From: an uncultured Burkholderiales bacterium
GTDB lineage: Bacteria; Pseudomonadota; Gammaproteobacteria; Burkholderiales; Burkholderiaceae_D
Direction of reading: 5' to 3'
DNA: 7,261 bases
Assembly: GCA_903904635.1 (NCBI GenBank)
Contig: CAIVDH010000360.1
Coordinates: 1-7,261, forward strand
The notes under the pieces are model-generated. The model was not told the DNA's origin. It saw nothing but the letters and a program-made list of their open reading frames with translations, and searched no databases. Made by a program: the position numbers and the translations under genes. Positions 1 to 6,106 of the stretch are shown one piece after another (the stretch's first letter is position 1; each line of letters opens with the position of its first letter).

Positions 1-1
1 C

Positions 2-115
2 AAGCTCATCGGTGAAATAGCCGACCCGGAATTTGGTCCTGCTTTTTTTGCCATCTGGCTGGATGCAAAAACCAGTGAACCAAAATTGCGCCTGTCTTTA
101 TTGGGCATCAAGTGA
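2..115 (+). CDS. Chalcone isomerase-like family protein, C-terminal end (partial)
   Basis: Only the last 37 residues and the TGA stop are inside the window; the frame is open from base 2. The segment ADPEFGPAFFAIWLDAKTSE, followed by PKLRLSLLG, matches what I know of the C-terminus of bacterial chalcone isomerase-like proteins (Chalcone_3 type), which usually end with a FFGIWLDP..S.P.LR..LLG-like signature. Full members are usually about 180-200 residues with an export signal; neither the signal nor the core can be seen here. The bacterial family is not shown to act on flavonoids, and its fold is related to fatty-acid-binding proteins, so a lipid-related role is a reasonable inference. The stop overlaps the GTG start of the MFS gene (GTGA), which indicates one transcript with translational coupling. 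Identity rests on a short tail but the motif is distinctive. Confidence 0.8.
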   Translation, partial: KLIGEIADPEFGPAFFAIWLDAKTSEPKLRLSLLGIK

Positions 116-1365
116 CGTCACCAGTTCAGCCATATAGGCGCAAGGCGCTGCTGGCTTATGGTTTGTTTGGACTGCCGCTGGCTCTGGTTGCTTTGCCGGT
201 TTATGTATTAGTACCGCAGCTATATGCGACCAAATTCGGATTGCCACTTACGCTCATCGGCGCCATCTTATTATTTGCCCGTATTTTTGATGCATTCATC
301 GATCCCTTGTTAGGTCTGTGGATAGACCGCAAAAAAGCAGCGCAAGGCTATGCAGGTTTCATCATGCTGGCTTTACCCTTATTAATCTGCGGCTTTATCG
401 GATTGTTTCATCCGCCTGCATTACAAGGGGTAATGCTACTAGTGTGGTTCTCGCTCAGCCTGATGCTGGTGTATCTCGGCTTTAGTCTGGCAACGATCGC
501 GCATAGCAGTTGGGGCGCCAATCTGACGCAGCAACGTGGTCAGCGTGCGCGTCTGACTGCTATGCGTGAAGGATGTGCATTACTCGGTGTGATGCTTGCA
601 GCAGCCGTACCCGCACTTTTAGGTTTAGCTTGGCTTACTGTACTGTTCATAGTAACGCTACTCATAGCGACATTCGTGCTATTGCGTCTGGCGCCGCGTG
701 CGACCAGTGTGCCAGCACCATCTTTTGTCTGGAAAGATTTGATCGCGCCATTTCATAACCGCGCATTTCGCTGGTTGATGGCGATATTTGCAGCTAACGG
801 TATTGCTGCAGCCATACCCGCGACCTTGTTTTTATTTTTTGCCGCTGACCGCTTGCAACTGGCGAATTACGCAGGGCTATTTTTAGTACTGTATTTTTTT
901 GCGGCTGCCTGCGCATTACCGCTATGGGTTGCCTTAGCCGCACGCATCGGCGAATCATCGGCCTGGCTGATTTCCATGGTCACGGCTATTGCCGTATTTG
1001 CTTGGGCTTATACGCTGGCTCCCGGTGCGCTCACAGGCTTTACATTAATTTGCATAATTTCTGGCGCTGCTTTAGGTGCAGACCTGGCATTGCCGCCTGC
1101 ATTACTGGCCGGCGCCATAGGACTGGCCGGTCATGAGGGTCAGCGAGAAGGTGCGTATTTTGGCGTATGGAGCTGGGTGACAAAAATGAATCTGGCACTC
1201 GCAGCCGGTATTGCATTACCCATGCTTGATGTGCTCGGCTACACACCGGGCAATACTGATGCAGCCGGCGCAGCAGCGCTAGGCATTGCTTATGCATTGG
1301 TTCCTTGTGGTTTGAAATGTATTGCTGCTTTGCTGCTATGGCGGGCACCGCTTAAAAACTTGTAA
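112..1365 (+). CDS. MFS transporter, sugar:cation symporter-like (MFS_2/GPH type)
   Basis: A 417-residue, strongly hydrophobic inner-membrane protein that fits about 12 transmembrane helices. The first helices are followed by the loop motif R57-x2-DA-x2-DP-x2-G-x3-D72 (RIFDAFIDPLLGLWID), the pattern of the melibiose-carrier-like branch of the major facilitator superfamily. A second, weaker repeat half begins around residue 215 after a loop rich in charge and proline. The start is GTG at 112, overlapping the upstream stop as GTGA; the N-terminus then gives a short cytosolic segment with basic residues before helix 1, as expected for an inside N-terminus. The substrate cannot be read from sequence. 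MFS genes of this type recur beside chalcone isomerase-like, DUF3833, SDR and NTF2-like genes in ECF sigma/ChrR-linked loci, so the cargo may be a lipid-related or stress compound rather than a sugar (inference). Confidence 0.85.
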   Translation: MTSPVQPYRRKALLAYGLFGLPLALVALPVYVLVPQLYATKFGLPLTLIGAILLFARIFDAFIDPLLGLWIDRKKAAQGYAGFIMLALPLLICGFIGLFHPPALQGVMLLVWFSLSLMLVYLGFSLATIAHSSWGANLTQQRGQRARLTAMREGCALLGVMLAAAVPALLGLAWLTVLFIVTLLIATFVLLRLAPRATSVPAPSFVWKDLIAPFHNRAFRWLMAIFAANGIAAAIPATLFLFFAADRLQLANYAGLFLVLYFFAAACALPLWVALAARIGESSAWLISMVTAIAVFAWAYTLAPGALTGFTLICIISGAALGADLALPPALLAGAIGLAGHEGQREGAYFGVWSWVTKMNLALAAGIALPMLDVLGYTPGNTDAAGAAALGIAYALVPCGLKCIAALLLWRAPLKNL

Positions 1366-1385
1366 TCAACACCGAGGTCTACAAC

Positions 1386-1928
1386 ATGATGAAATCTTTT
1401 TTGTTCACCGCACTACTGGCCCTATCTGCATGGCTCACCGGATGTGGCACCACCATTACGCCGGCTGACTATGCCGCAGAAAAACCCGTGCTGGATCTGA
1501 AAACTTATTTCAACGGCACGGTAGATGCATGGGGAATTTTTCAGGATCGTTCAGGCAAAGTGGTAAAGCGCTTTACCGTTGTCATGCGTTGCAAATGGGA
1601 AGGTGATGTTGGCACGCTGGATGAAGATTTCAGTTATTCAGATGGCACGAAACAAAAGCGTATCTGGACACTGAAAAAAGTTGGCGCCAATCGCTTTATC
1701 GGCACCGCTCCCGATGTGGTTGGTCAGGCCGAAGGTAGTGTCAGCGGCAATGCATTTCGCTGGCAATATGTGCTGGACTTACCAGTTGATGGCAGCAACT
1801 ACCACATGAAATTTGATGACTGGATGTTTCAAATGGATGAGCATGTGATGATAAACCGCGCTGTAATGAGTAAGTTTGGTATCAGGCTGGGCGAAGTGAC
1901 ATTGTCATTCAAAAAAAGAGCGGACTAA
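1386..1928 (+). CDS. DUF3833 family lipoprotein
   Basis: A 180-residue predicted lipoprotein. Residues 1-19 form a signal peptide (MMKSF, then a hydrophobic stretch) ending in the lipobox LTGC, so Cys20 would be lipidated; Gly at +2 favours the outer membrane by the E. coli sorting rule. The mature part shows features I associate with DUF3833: YFNGTVDAWGIFQDRSGKVV (41-60), LDEDFxYSDG (78-87), an AEGxxxGNAFRWQY block (115-128) and DDWMF (144-148). Length fits the family. A GAGG ribosome site at 1374-1377 sits 8 bases before the first ATG of an ATGATG pair, supporting 1386. The gene begins 20 bases after the MFS stop, within the same operon. Biochemical function is unknown; the family is typically found in the ECF/ChrR-type lipid-modification loci. 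The last codons run through an A7 tract (1911-1917), discussed under findings. Confidence 0.88.
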   Translation: MMKSFLFTALLALSAWLTGCGTTITPADYAAEKPVLDLKTYFNGTVDAWGIFQDRSGKVVKRFTVVMRCKWEGDVGTLDEDFSYSDGTKQKRIWTLKKVGANRFIGTAPDVVGQAEGSVSGNAFRWQYVLDLPVDGSNYHMKFDDWMFQMDEHVMINRAVMSKFGIRLGEVTLSFKKRAD

Positions 1929-1984
1929 TGTCACAACCCATATCGACACCCCTCACCACGTCATCACGTCAGGCTGGTCTATGA
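1928..1984 (+). CDS. Possible 18-codon bridging ORF between DUF3833 and SDR genes
   Basis: An ATG at 1928 overlaps the DUF3833 stop (TAATG), and the reading runs 18 codons (MSQPISTPLTTSSRQAGL) to a TGA at 1982-1984 that overlaps the ATG of the dehydrogenase gene (ATGA). A purine-rich AAGAG at 1916-1920 lies 7 bases before the ATG. The peptide is rich in Ser and Thr, has no recognisable domain, and may matter only as a relay that carries ribosomes from one gene to the next; the dehydrogenase has only a weak AGG (1971-1973) of its own. It could equally be a chance ORF, or the true tail of the DUF3833 protein if the A7 run causes slippage or contains an error. Confidence 0.3.
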   Translation: MSQPISTPLTTSSRQAGL

Positions 1985-2748
1985 ATCCGCAGATTACAAG
2001 CTGGCATGAAAAGCGTGTCTGGGTCATAGGCGCATCTACTGGTATAGGCGCAGAAGTTGCTCGACAATTGCTGGCGCTAGGCGCGCACGTTGCCTTATCA
2101 GCGCGTAATCAGGCCGCGCTGCAAAATCTGACTGCGGGGGAAAAAAATGCAACCCTGCTACCGCTGGATGTCACGCGCCACGACGAAGTTAGAGCTGCAG
2201 CCGATACACTGCTCAGTCAGTGGTCAGGCATCGATCTGGTGTTAGTGGTTGCCGGCGCTTATAACGAAATGCGTGCCGATAGTTTTGATTTGGCTGTCGT
2301 CAATCAACTCATTGATGTCAATCTGCGCGGCGTATTTAATTGTCTTGATGCTGTACTGCCGACGCTGCTGGCACAGAAGCAGGGCGGCATAGGTATCGTC
2401 TCTTCAGTAGCCGGATTTTCAGGTCTGCCCAAAGCGCTGGTTTATGGCCCGACTAAAGCGGCGCTGATAAATTTATGCGAGTCGCTGTATTTTGATTTAC
2501 ACCCGCGTGGCAATGCGGTGTATCTGATTAACCCTGGATTTGTTGAAACACCCGCGACTGCTGCTAACGCATTTGCGATGCCGGCACTCATCAGCGCTGA
2601 ACGTGCAGCGCAAGAAATTATAATGGGCATGGCACGCGGCCATTTTCATATTCATTTTCCAAAACGCTTTACCAATTGGCTGCGGTTGGCAAGACTACTG
2701 CCTTACCGCAGTTATTTCTGGCTTATACACAAGGTAACTGGATTATGA
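1981..2748 (+). CDS. SDR family NAD(P)-dependent oxidoreductase
   Basis: A 255-residue classical short-chain dehydrogenase/reductase, cytosolic, normal length. The Rossmann nucleotide-binding motif GASTGIG is at 17-23; an Arg after the second strand (SARN, 40-43) hints at NADP(H). LDV (62-64) and VAGAY (90-94, a variant of NNAG) follow. The active site is complete: Asn114 in DVNLRG, Ser142 in VSSVAGF, Tyr155 and Lys159 in YGPTK, then PGFVET (185-190). The C-terminal 40 residues are basic and aromatic (KRFTNWLRLARLLPYRSYFW) and could touch the membrane, as in other SDRs that act on lipids. The substrate is unknown. The ATG at 1981 overlaps the TGA of the 18-codon ORF, and the gene ends in an ATGA overlap with the next gene. 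The family and catalytic residues are certain; the lipid link is inferred from context. Confidence 0.93.
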   Translation: MNPQITSWHEKRVWVIGASTGIGAEVARQLLALGAHVALSARNQAALQNLTAGEKNATLLPLDVTRHDEVRAAADTLLSQWSGIDLVLVVAGAYNEMRADSFDLAVVNQLIDVNLRGVFNCLDAVLPTLLAQKQGGIGIVSSVAGFSGLPKALVYGPTKAALINLCESLYFDLHPRGNAVYLINPGFVETPATAANAFAMPALISAERAAQEIIMGMARGHFHIHFPKRFTNWLRLARLLPYRSYFWLIHKVTGL

Positions 2749-3176
2749 GTAATCAAGACAGCCTGCAAAATGTGATCGCATTTTTTGAATCCATCTCAGC
2801 CGACAATACCGTTAAGCTGGGTAGCATCTATACAGAAGATGTGTTTTTCAAAGATCCGTTCAATGAGGTACGTGGCATTGTCGAAGTTGTTCGTATTTTT
2901 GAACATATGTTTGTACAGGTTGACGCGCCACGCTTCGTCGTCACTACGCATTTGCTGCAAGGCGATGAGGCGTTTCTGACCTGGGATTTTTTATTCCGCA
3001 CCAAAGGTTACGCGCAGAAAGAATTCTGCATACGAGGCGCTACGCATTTGCGTTTTGCTGCAGATGGACGGGTAAATTTTCATCGCGACTACTGGGATGC
3101 AGCAGAAGAGTTATATGAAAAAATACCCGTTGTCAGTTTGCTGATGCGGGGCCTGAAACATCTGGCTCGATCTTAA
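2745..3176 (+). CDS. NTF2/SnoaL-like family protein
   Basis: A 143-residue small alpha+beta protein of the NTF2-like superfamily. Visible features are an N-terminal helix (VIAFFESI), the strand-turn FFKDPFN (34-40), a central GDEAFLTWDFLF block, and a closing HRDYWDAAEELYEKIPVV segment (113-130); this ending is the form seen in NTF2-like proteins encoded next to SDR genes in ECF sigma/ChrR-type operons. No catalytic set can be assigned with confidence, although conserved Asp and His residues line the pocket in related enzymes. I chose the ATG at 2745 because it overlaps the dehydrogenase stop (ATGA) and has AAGG at 2731-2734; an upstream in-frame ATG at 2676 would add 23 residues lying wholly inside the dehydrogenase gene and not resembling the fold. 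It is the last gene of the operon. Confidence 0.85.
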   Translation: MSNQDSLQNVIAFFESISADNTVKLGSIYTEDVFFKDPFNEVRGIVEVVRIFEHMFVQVDAPRFVVTTHLLQGDEAFLTWDFLFRTKGYAQKEFCIRGATHLRFAADGRVNFHRDYWDAAEELYEKIPVVSLLMRGLKHLARS

Positions 3177-3181
3177 TTATC

Positions 3182-3207
3182 TGATGATTAAATTTGATGA
3201 TTAAATT
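3182..3207. repeat. 13-bp tandem duplication in convergent gap
   Basis: TGATGATTAAATT occurs twice head to tail (3182-3194 and 3195-3207), followed by TGAT as the start of a third copy. It lies just after the NTF2-like stop and before the end of phaM on the other strand. The repeat is AT-rich and its AAATTT cores could pair weakly, but no strong GC stem with a T run is present, so I do not call it a terminator. It looks like a simple local duplication. Confidence 0.85.
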
Positions 3208-3237
3208 TGATACGTCATTTTTAGTAAAGCACTAGCT

Positions 3238-3927
3238 TCAAGATAAGGCTTTCTTTTTGACGATTTTTTTGCGCGTTGGTGTTTTAGGGGGTTCGACATG
3301 CGTTGCTGCCGTTTTTTGATTGGACTTGGCCGCTGACTTCGGTGCTGCTTTTTTCTTGGCAGCAGTTGGTCTGGTAGATTTACGGACAGTTTTTTTTGCA
3401 GGCATGGTCATCGCACTACCTACGGCCTGCGAAAATTGATCTTGTACGACATTCCACCATGCAGCCGGATTAACGAATTGCGCGGCCATGGCAGTGGCAT
3501 CTGACTCTGCCTGGGTTGAAGATGCATCGCTCTCAGTCTCAGCACCATCTGGTTTATTTGCCGATGCTGAAGATGAAAAATTCGCAAACGGCGACTCAAA
3601 TTCTGGTGCGGCAGTAAAATCTTTGACTGTTTCAGCATGCGGCTTTACAGCTTGCGCGAAATTTTGCCCCATGGTTTGCAGCGTAGTCAGCGTCGCGCTT
3701 TGTATTTCCAGCGCTTGTATCGAGCTACGCAGCATATTCATATTAAGCTGCAGCCAGGATTCGACTGCCTTTAAATCGGTAATCTGTTTGTTAATTTCGT
3801 CAGGCGACATGGATGGCATTGCCATACCGGGTATTTTCATTGCACCCCACATGTTACGGACAAACTCTAAGGGATCAGTCATGGGGTTGGCACCGGAAAA
3901 GCCAGGTATTCCAGATGTTGCTGACAT
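3238..3927 (-). CDS. phaM: PhaM family polyhydroxyalkanoate granule regulatory protein
   Basis: A 229-residue cytosolic protein. The N-terminal part contains DPLEFVRNMWGAMKIPGM (18-35) and then PDEINKQITDLKAVESWLQ (42-60) with LNMNMLRSSIQALEIQSATL (61-80), the amphipathic, coiled-coil-prone core of the PhaM family. The middle (105-150) is acidic, Ser/Ala-rich and probably disordered. FVNPAAWWNVVQDQF (151-165) is followed by a Lys/Ala-rich tail (177-229: PAKKT, KKKAAPKSAAK, RKKIVKKK) like histone H1, suited to DNA binding. In Ralstonia, PhaM activates the PHB synthase PhaC and ties granules to the nucleoid; the same role is inferred here. The start at 3927 has a GGAGA site (3935-3939 on the opposite strand) 7 bases upstream and gives the family N-terminus; an ATG-less extension to 4014 adds 29 unrelated residues. 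The gene converges with the NTF2-like gene and diverges from the DUF3108 genes. Confidence 0.88.
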   Translation of the reverse strand: MSATSGIPGFSGANPMTDPLEFVRNMWGAMKIPGMAMPSMSPDEINKQITDLKAVESWLQLNMNMLRSSIQALEIQSATLTTLQTMGQNFAQAVKPHAETVKDFTAAPEFESPFANFSSSASANKPDGAETESDASSTQAESDATAMAAQFVNPAAWWNVVQDQFSQAVGSAMTMPAKKTVRKSTRPTAAKKKAAPKSAAKSNQKTAATHVEPPKTPTRKKIVKKKALS

Positions 3928-3934
3928 AATAATT

Positions 3935-3939
3935 TCTCC
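3935..3939 (-). promoter_or_regulatory. Ribosome binding site deciding the phaM start
   Basis: On the - strand this reads GGAGA, 7 bases before the ATG at 3927. It supports the inner methionine over the longer in-frame opening at 4014, which lacks such a site and adds residues unlike PhaM. Confidence 0.75.
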
Positions 3940-4014
3940 AAAATCAAATACGCACAGAGCCACACAATGAAATTTGCACGACGCTCTTAATACAGCAAGA
4001 GTAGCAGATCGCAC

Positions 4015-4032
4015 CCAGCAGGCAAATGCTGG
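4015..4032. repeat. Inverted repeat, 6-bp arms with 6-base spacer
   Basis: CCAGCA (4015-4020) and TGCTGG (4027-4032) are perfect reverse complements around GGCAAA. It lies in the divergent spacer, about 90 bases upstream of phaM. It could be a protein-binding palindrome or a hairpin in a phaM leader RNA. No T run follows in either direction, so it is not a terminator. Confidence 0.6.
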
Positions 4033-4038
4033 ATGATC

Positions 4039-4083
4039 AAGTGACTGATAATTCTACGCGTGAGCGTTTGCTCACGATCACTT
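4039..4083. repeat. Nested inverted repeat with 7-bp perfect core stem
   Basis: The core CGTGAGC (4059-4065) and GCTCACG (4070-4076) pair perfectly around a GTTT loop. Outside it, AAGTGA (4039-4044) pairs with TCACTT (4078-4083), leaving a 14-base bulge on one side and one base on the other. It sits 47 bases before the start of the first DUF3108 gene. An operator or structured leader is plausible; the lack of a T run argues against termination. Confidence 0.65.
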
Positions 4084-4088
4084 ACACT

Positions 4089-4111
4089 TCAGTTATCTGC
4101 TTTGAAACTGA
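4089..4111. repeat. Inverted repeat close to the DUF3108 start
   Basis: TCAGTT (4089-4094) and AACTGA (4106-4111) are reverse complements around an 11-base spacer, ending 18 bases before the ATG at 4130. Arms of this length can occur by chance, but it is the third inverted repeat within about 100 bases. Confidence 0.4.
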
Positions 4112-4129
4112 CCGAATTACACTAGCTGC

Positions 4130-5260
4130 ATGTTGACCCATACTTTAGCCCCGGAACAAAAACCGCCATCTGCCAGCTTGAGCCGGCTTGCACTGGTTAT
4201 TTTTGTTCTGACCTTGGTTGCTCATTTGATCGTTATCAAATGGATACAAGGTGCGCTGACGTTCCCCTCCTATGAAGAAGACGAAAGCGCCGTTATTACG
4301 GTTGAATTAGAGACGGCGGCTATGCCTGCACCAGAGGTGAAAAAGTTAATAAGAGAAAAGGCAGTACCAGCAGCCAGGGTCAGTCCTCAGCAAGAATCTG
4401 CGCCCGAACCTGCCCCAGAGCCTGCAACTACTCCGACACCACTACCAGCAACTAATGAAGCAACATCAAATCAAACAGTACCCGTAAATACCAGCCAGAC
4501 AGCTACGGTAGCTCCACAAGAAGCGGTAACTTCAGAAGCAATCGCAGATAAAACCGCCTCAGCAGCTGCGCCAATAATTCCCGATCCGGCTCCAGCTCTG
4601 TTTGACAAGGTCAGTCTGCCGCCTGCGGCAGAGCTGATTTATAAGGTGATCGCAGCAAAAGAAGGGCGCAAGCTTGAAGGGCGTGGCTCGATAAACTGGC
4701 AGCCCAATGGTGAACAGTATTCCATCACGGGCGAGGCAGGTATGCTATTTTTTACCGTCCTAAGCTATAAAAGTACAGGTACTATTAATACCAGCGGTAT
4801 TGCACCTGAACTCTATGTCGAAAAACGTTTTCGCAAATCTGAAACTAATACACATTTTCATCGCGAGAGAAAAACTATCAGTTTTTCCGCATCTACCAAT
4901 AGCTACGCCAGCAAAGGCGGCGAGCAAGACAGGGCCAGTGTTATCTGGCAAATTGCATCGCTTGGACGAGGCGACGGCTCAAAATTTGTACCCGGATTGG
5001 TTTTCGAAATTCTGATCGCTGGTGTGCGATCCGCCTCTAACTGGCGTATTTATATAAACGATAAAGAAAATATAGAACTGGACGGTAAGCCGACAGAAGC
5101 CTGGCATCTGACGCTGATGCCTGCTGAGAAAAGCAATGAATTACAGTTTGAGCTTTGGCTAGCGCCACAAAAAGAATGGTATCCGGTCAAATTGCATTAT
5201 GCAGACCGTAATGATGGCTACCTGGAATTAATTCTTACTAAGATCGTTATGAAACACTAA
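4130..5260 (+). CDS. DUF3108 protein with membrane anchor and Pro/Ala-rich linker
   Basis: A 376-residue protein in three parts. A short cytosolic N-terminus leads to one transmembrane helix (about 19-40, LALVIFVLTLVAHLIVIKWI), a TonB-like start. Residues about 65-158 are a low-complexity linker rich in Pro, Ala, Glu and Thr (APEPAPEPATTPTPLPAT), expected to span the periplasm. The DUF3108 domain fills about 160-376: LPPAAELIYKV, GRGSINW (184-190), PELYVEKRFRK (226-236), GGEQDRASVIWQ (263-274), FVPG (286-289), ELWLAPQKEWYPVKL (341-355) and a closing GYLELIL. The molecular function of DUF3108 is not established; a beta-rich periplasmic or envelope role is inferred. The ATG at 4130 is the only reasonable start, as the frame has a stop at 4109, but it has no clear Shine-Dalgarno site. 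The following gene encodes a paralogue of the C-terminal domain. Confidence 0.85.
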   Translation: MLTHTLAPEQKPPSASLSRLALVIFVLTLVAHLIVIKWIQGALTFPSYEEDESAVITVELETAAMPAPEVKKLIREKAVPAARVSPQQESAPEPAPEPATTPTPLPATNEATSNQTVPVNTSQTATVAPQEAVTSEAIADKTASAAAPIIPDPAPALFDKVSLPPAAELIYKVIAAKEGRKLEGRGSINWQPNGEQYSITGEAGMLFFTVLSYKSTGTINTSGIAPELYVEKRFRKSETNTHFHRERKTISFSASTNSYASKGGEQDRASVIWQIASLGRGDGSKFVPGLVFEILIAGVRSASNWRIYINDKENIELDGKPTEAWHLTLMPAEKSNELQFELWLAPQKEWYPVKLHYADRNDGYLELILTKIVMKH

Positions 5261-5265
5261 TATGC

Positions 5266-5279
5266 AGCGCAACAGCGCT
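5266..5279. repeat. Short hairpin between the two DUF3108 genes
   Basis: AGCGC (5266-5270) and GCGCT (5275-5279) pair around an AACA loop just after the first DUF3108 stop. The stem is short and the nearest T-rich stretch starts about eight bases later, so at best it is a weak attenuator or an RNA-end-stabilising hairpin. The 51-base gap is otherwise AT-rich. Confidence 0.35.
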
Positions 5280-5311
5280 CACCGATTTATTTTAAAATTT
5301 CTAAACTTTTC

Positions 5312-6106
5312 ATGACTTTTACTATGCCTTATTATTTTTTTCGAAATCTGCGGTCACTTCGCTCTTTATTTGTTTTTTTACTCACCACCTTATTTACACT
5401 CTCGGCATTTAATATCAATTCGCTTTGCGCAGCAGAATCTCATGCCAAGTATGCGGCCAGTTTGCCACCTGCAGCCAAACTTGATTACTCAATACGCGCC
5501 AGTATCAAGAGCTTAATTTTGGAAGGGTCGAGTTTTATAAATTGGGAAAAAAATAGCGACAAATATAAATTGCATTCTGAAACCCGCACAGCACTAACAG
5601 GCACTTTGCTAACAGAGAAAAGCGAAGGCACGCAAAATCGCGCAGGCTTATCGCCCGAGATTTTTTTTAGTAAACGTTTTCGTAAAGATGGGCTGACCAC
5701 ACAATTCGATCAAAAAACGCATCAGCTGATTTTTACCGGCAATGCCGCACCGCTGCCTTTACATGGAGGCGAGCAAGATCGTTTGAGCGTAATTTGGCAG
5801 TTATTGTCTGTCGGACGCGCTGCGCCAGAAAAATTCATACCGGGTGCGCGGTTTACATTTTTCGTCGCCGGTACGCATGATGCAGAACCATGGATATTTG
5901 AAATCAAACAAACCCAACGCCTGCGCACAGGCTTAGGTGAGATTGATGCAATGCAGATCATTCGCATGCCCGAACAAAACGCCAACGCCACACGCATGGA
6001 AATCTGGCTTGCGCCTACCCTGGAATGGTTTCCGATTCGGCTGCGCATATCGGAAAACAATGGCGACTATATAGAACAATCACTGGAAAATTTAGAGCAA
6101 AAATGA
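5312..6106 (+). CDS. DUF3108 domain-containing exported protein
   Basis: A 264-residue paralogue of the C-terminal domain of the preceding gene. It begins with a signal peptide: basic residues (RNLRSLRS), a hydrophobic core (about 19-32) and a likely cleavage near residues 38-42 (SLCAAE). Shared blocks, in the same order as in its neighbour, are [11 protein letters not shown] (51-61), EGSSFINW (71-78), [12 protein letters not shown] (114-125), [19 protein letters not shown] (151-169), FIPGARF (175-181), FVAG (184-187), [15 protein letters not shown] (230-244) and GDYIE (251-255). It lacks the TonB-like anchor and linker, so it should be free in the periplasm or envelope. A second in-frame ATG at 5324 would shorten the signal peptide by four residues; neither start has a clear ribosome site. 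The stop overlaps the queC start (ATGA). Function is not known. Confidence 0.85.
   Translation: MTFTMPYYFFRNLRSLRSLFVFLLTTLFTLSAFNINSLCAAESHAKYAASLPPAAKLDYSIRASIKSLILEGSSFINWEKNSDKYKLHSETRTALTGTLLTEKSEGTQNRAGLSPEIFFSKRFRKDGLTTQFDQKTHQLIFTGNAAPLPLHGGEQDRLSVIWQLLSVGRAAPEKFIPGARFTFFVAGTHDAEPWIFEIKQTQRLRTGLGEIDAMQIIRMPEQNANATRMEIWLAPTLEWFPIRLRISENNGDYIEQSLENLEQK

Noticed and set aside
1040..1348. 102-codon - strand ORF inside the MFS gene
   Set aside because: It is antisense to the last helices of the transporter and its translation has no family resemblance.
2676..2744. Longer NTF2-like protein starting at 2676
   Set aside because: The extra 23 residues lie inside the dehydrogenase gene; the ATG at 2745 overlaps its stop in the pattern used elsewhere in the operon.
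3177..3237. Terminator between the NTF2-like gene and phaM
   Set aside because: Only short AT-rich pairings (AAATTT arms, AAGC/GCTT) can be formed; there is no GC stem joined to a T run.
3488..3970. 160-codon + strand ORF opposite phaM
   Set aside because: It lies antisense to phaM, which has a recognisable family core, a proper ribosome site and a Lys-rich tail. The antisense product is rich in Ser, Ala and Cys with no recognisable domain.
3928..4014. N-terminal extension of phaM by 29 residues
   Set aside because: The added residues do not resemble PhaM, and the inner ATG at 3927 has a well-placed GGAGA site.
5722..6060. 112-codon - strand ORF inside the second DUF3108 gene
   Set aside because: It is antisense to conserved DUF3108 blocks and has no recognisable domain.
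6025..6102. Longer QueC starting at 6025
   Set aside because: The extension is out-of-frame reading of the DUF3108 gene; QueC proteins normally begin about ten residues before SGGQDS, as they do from 6103.
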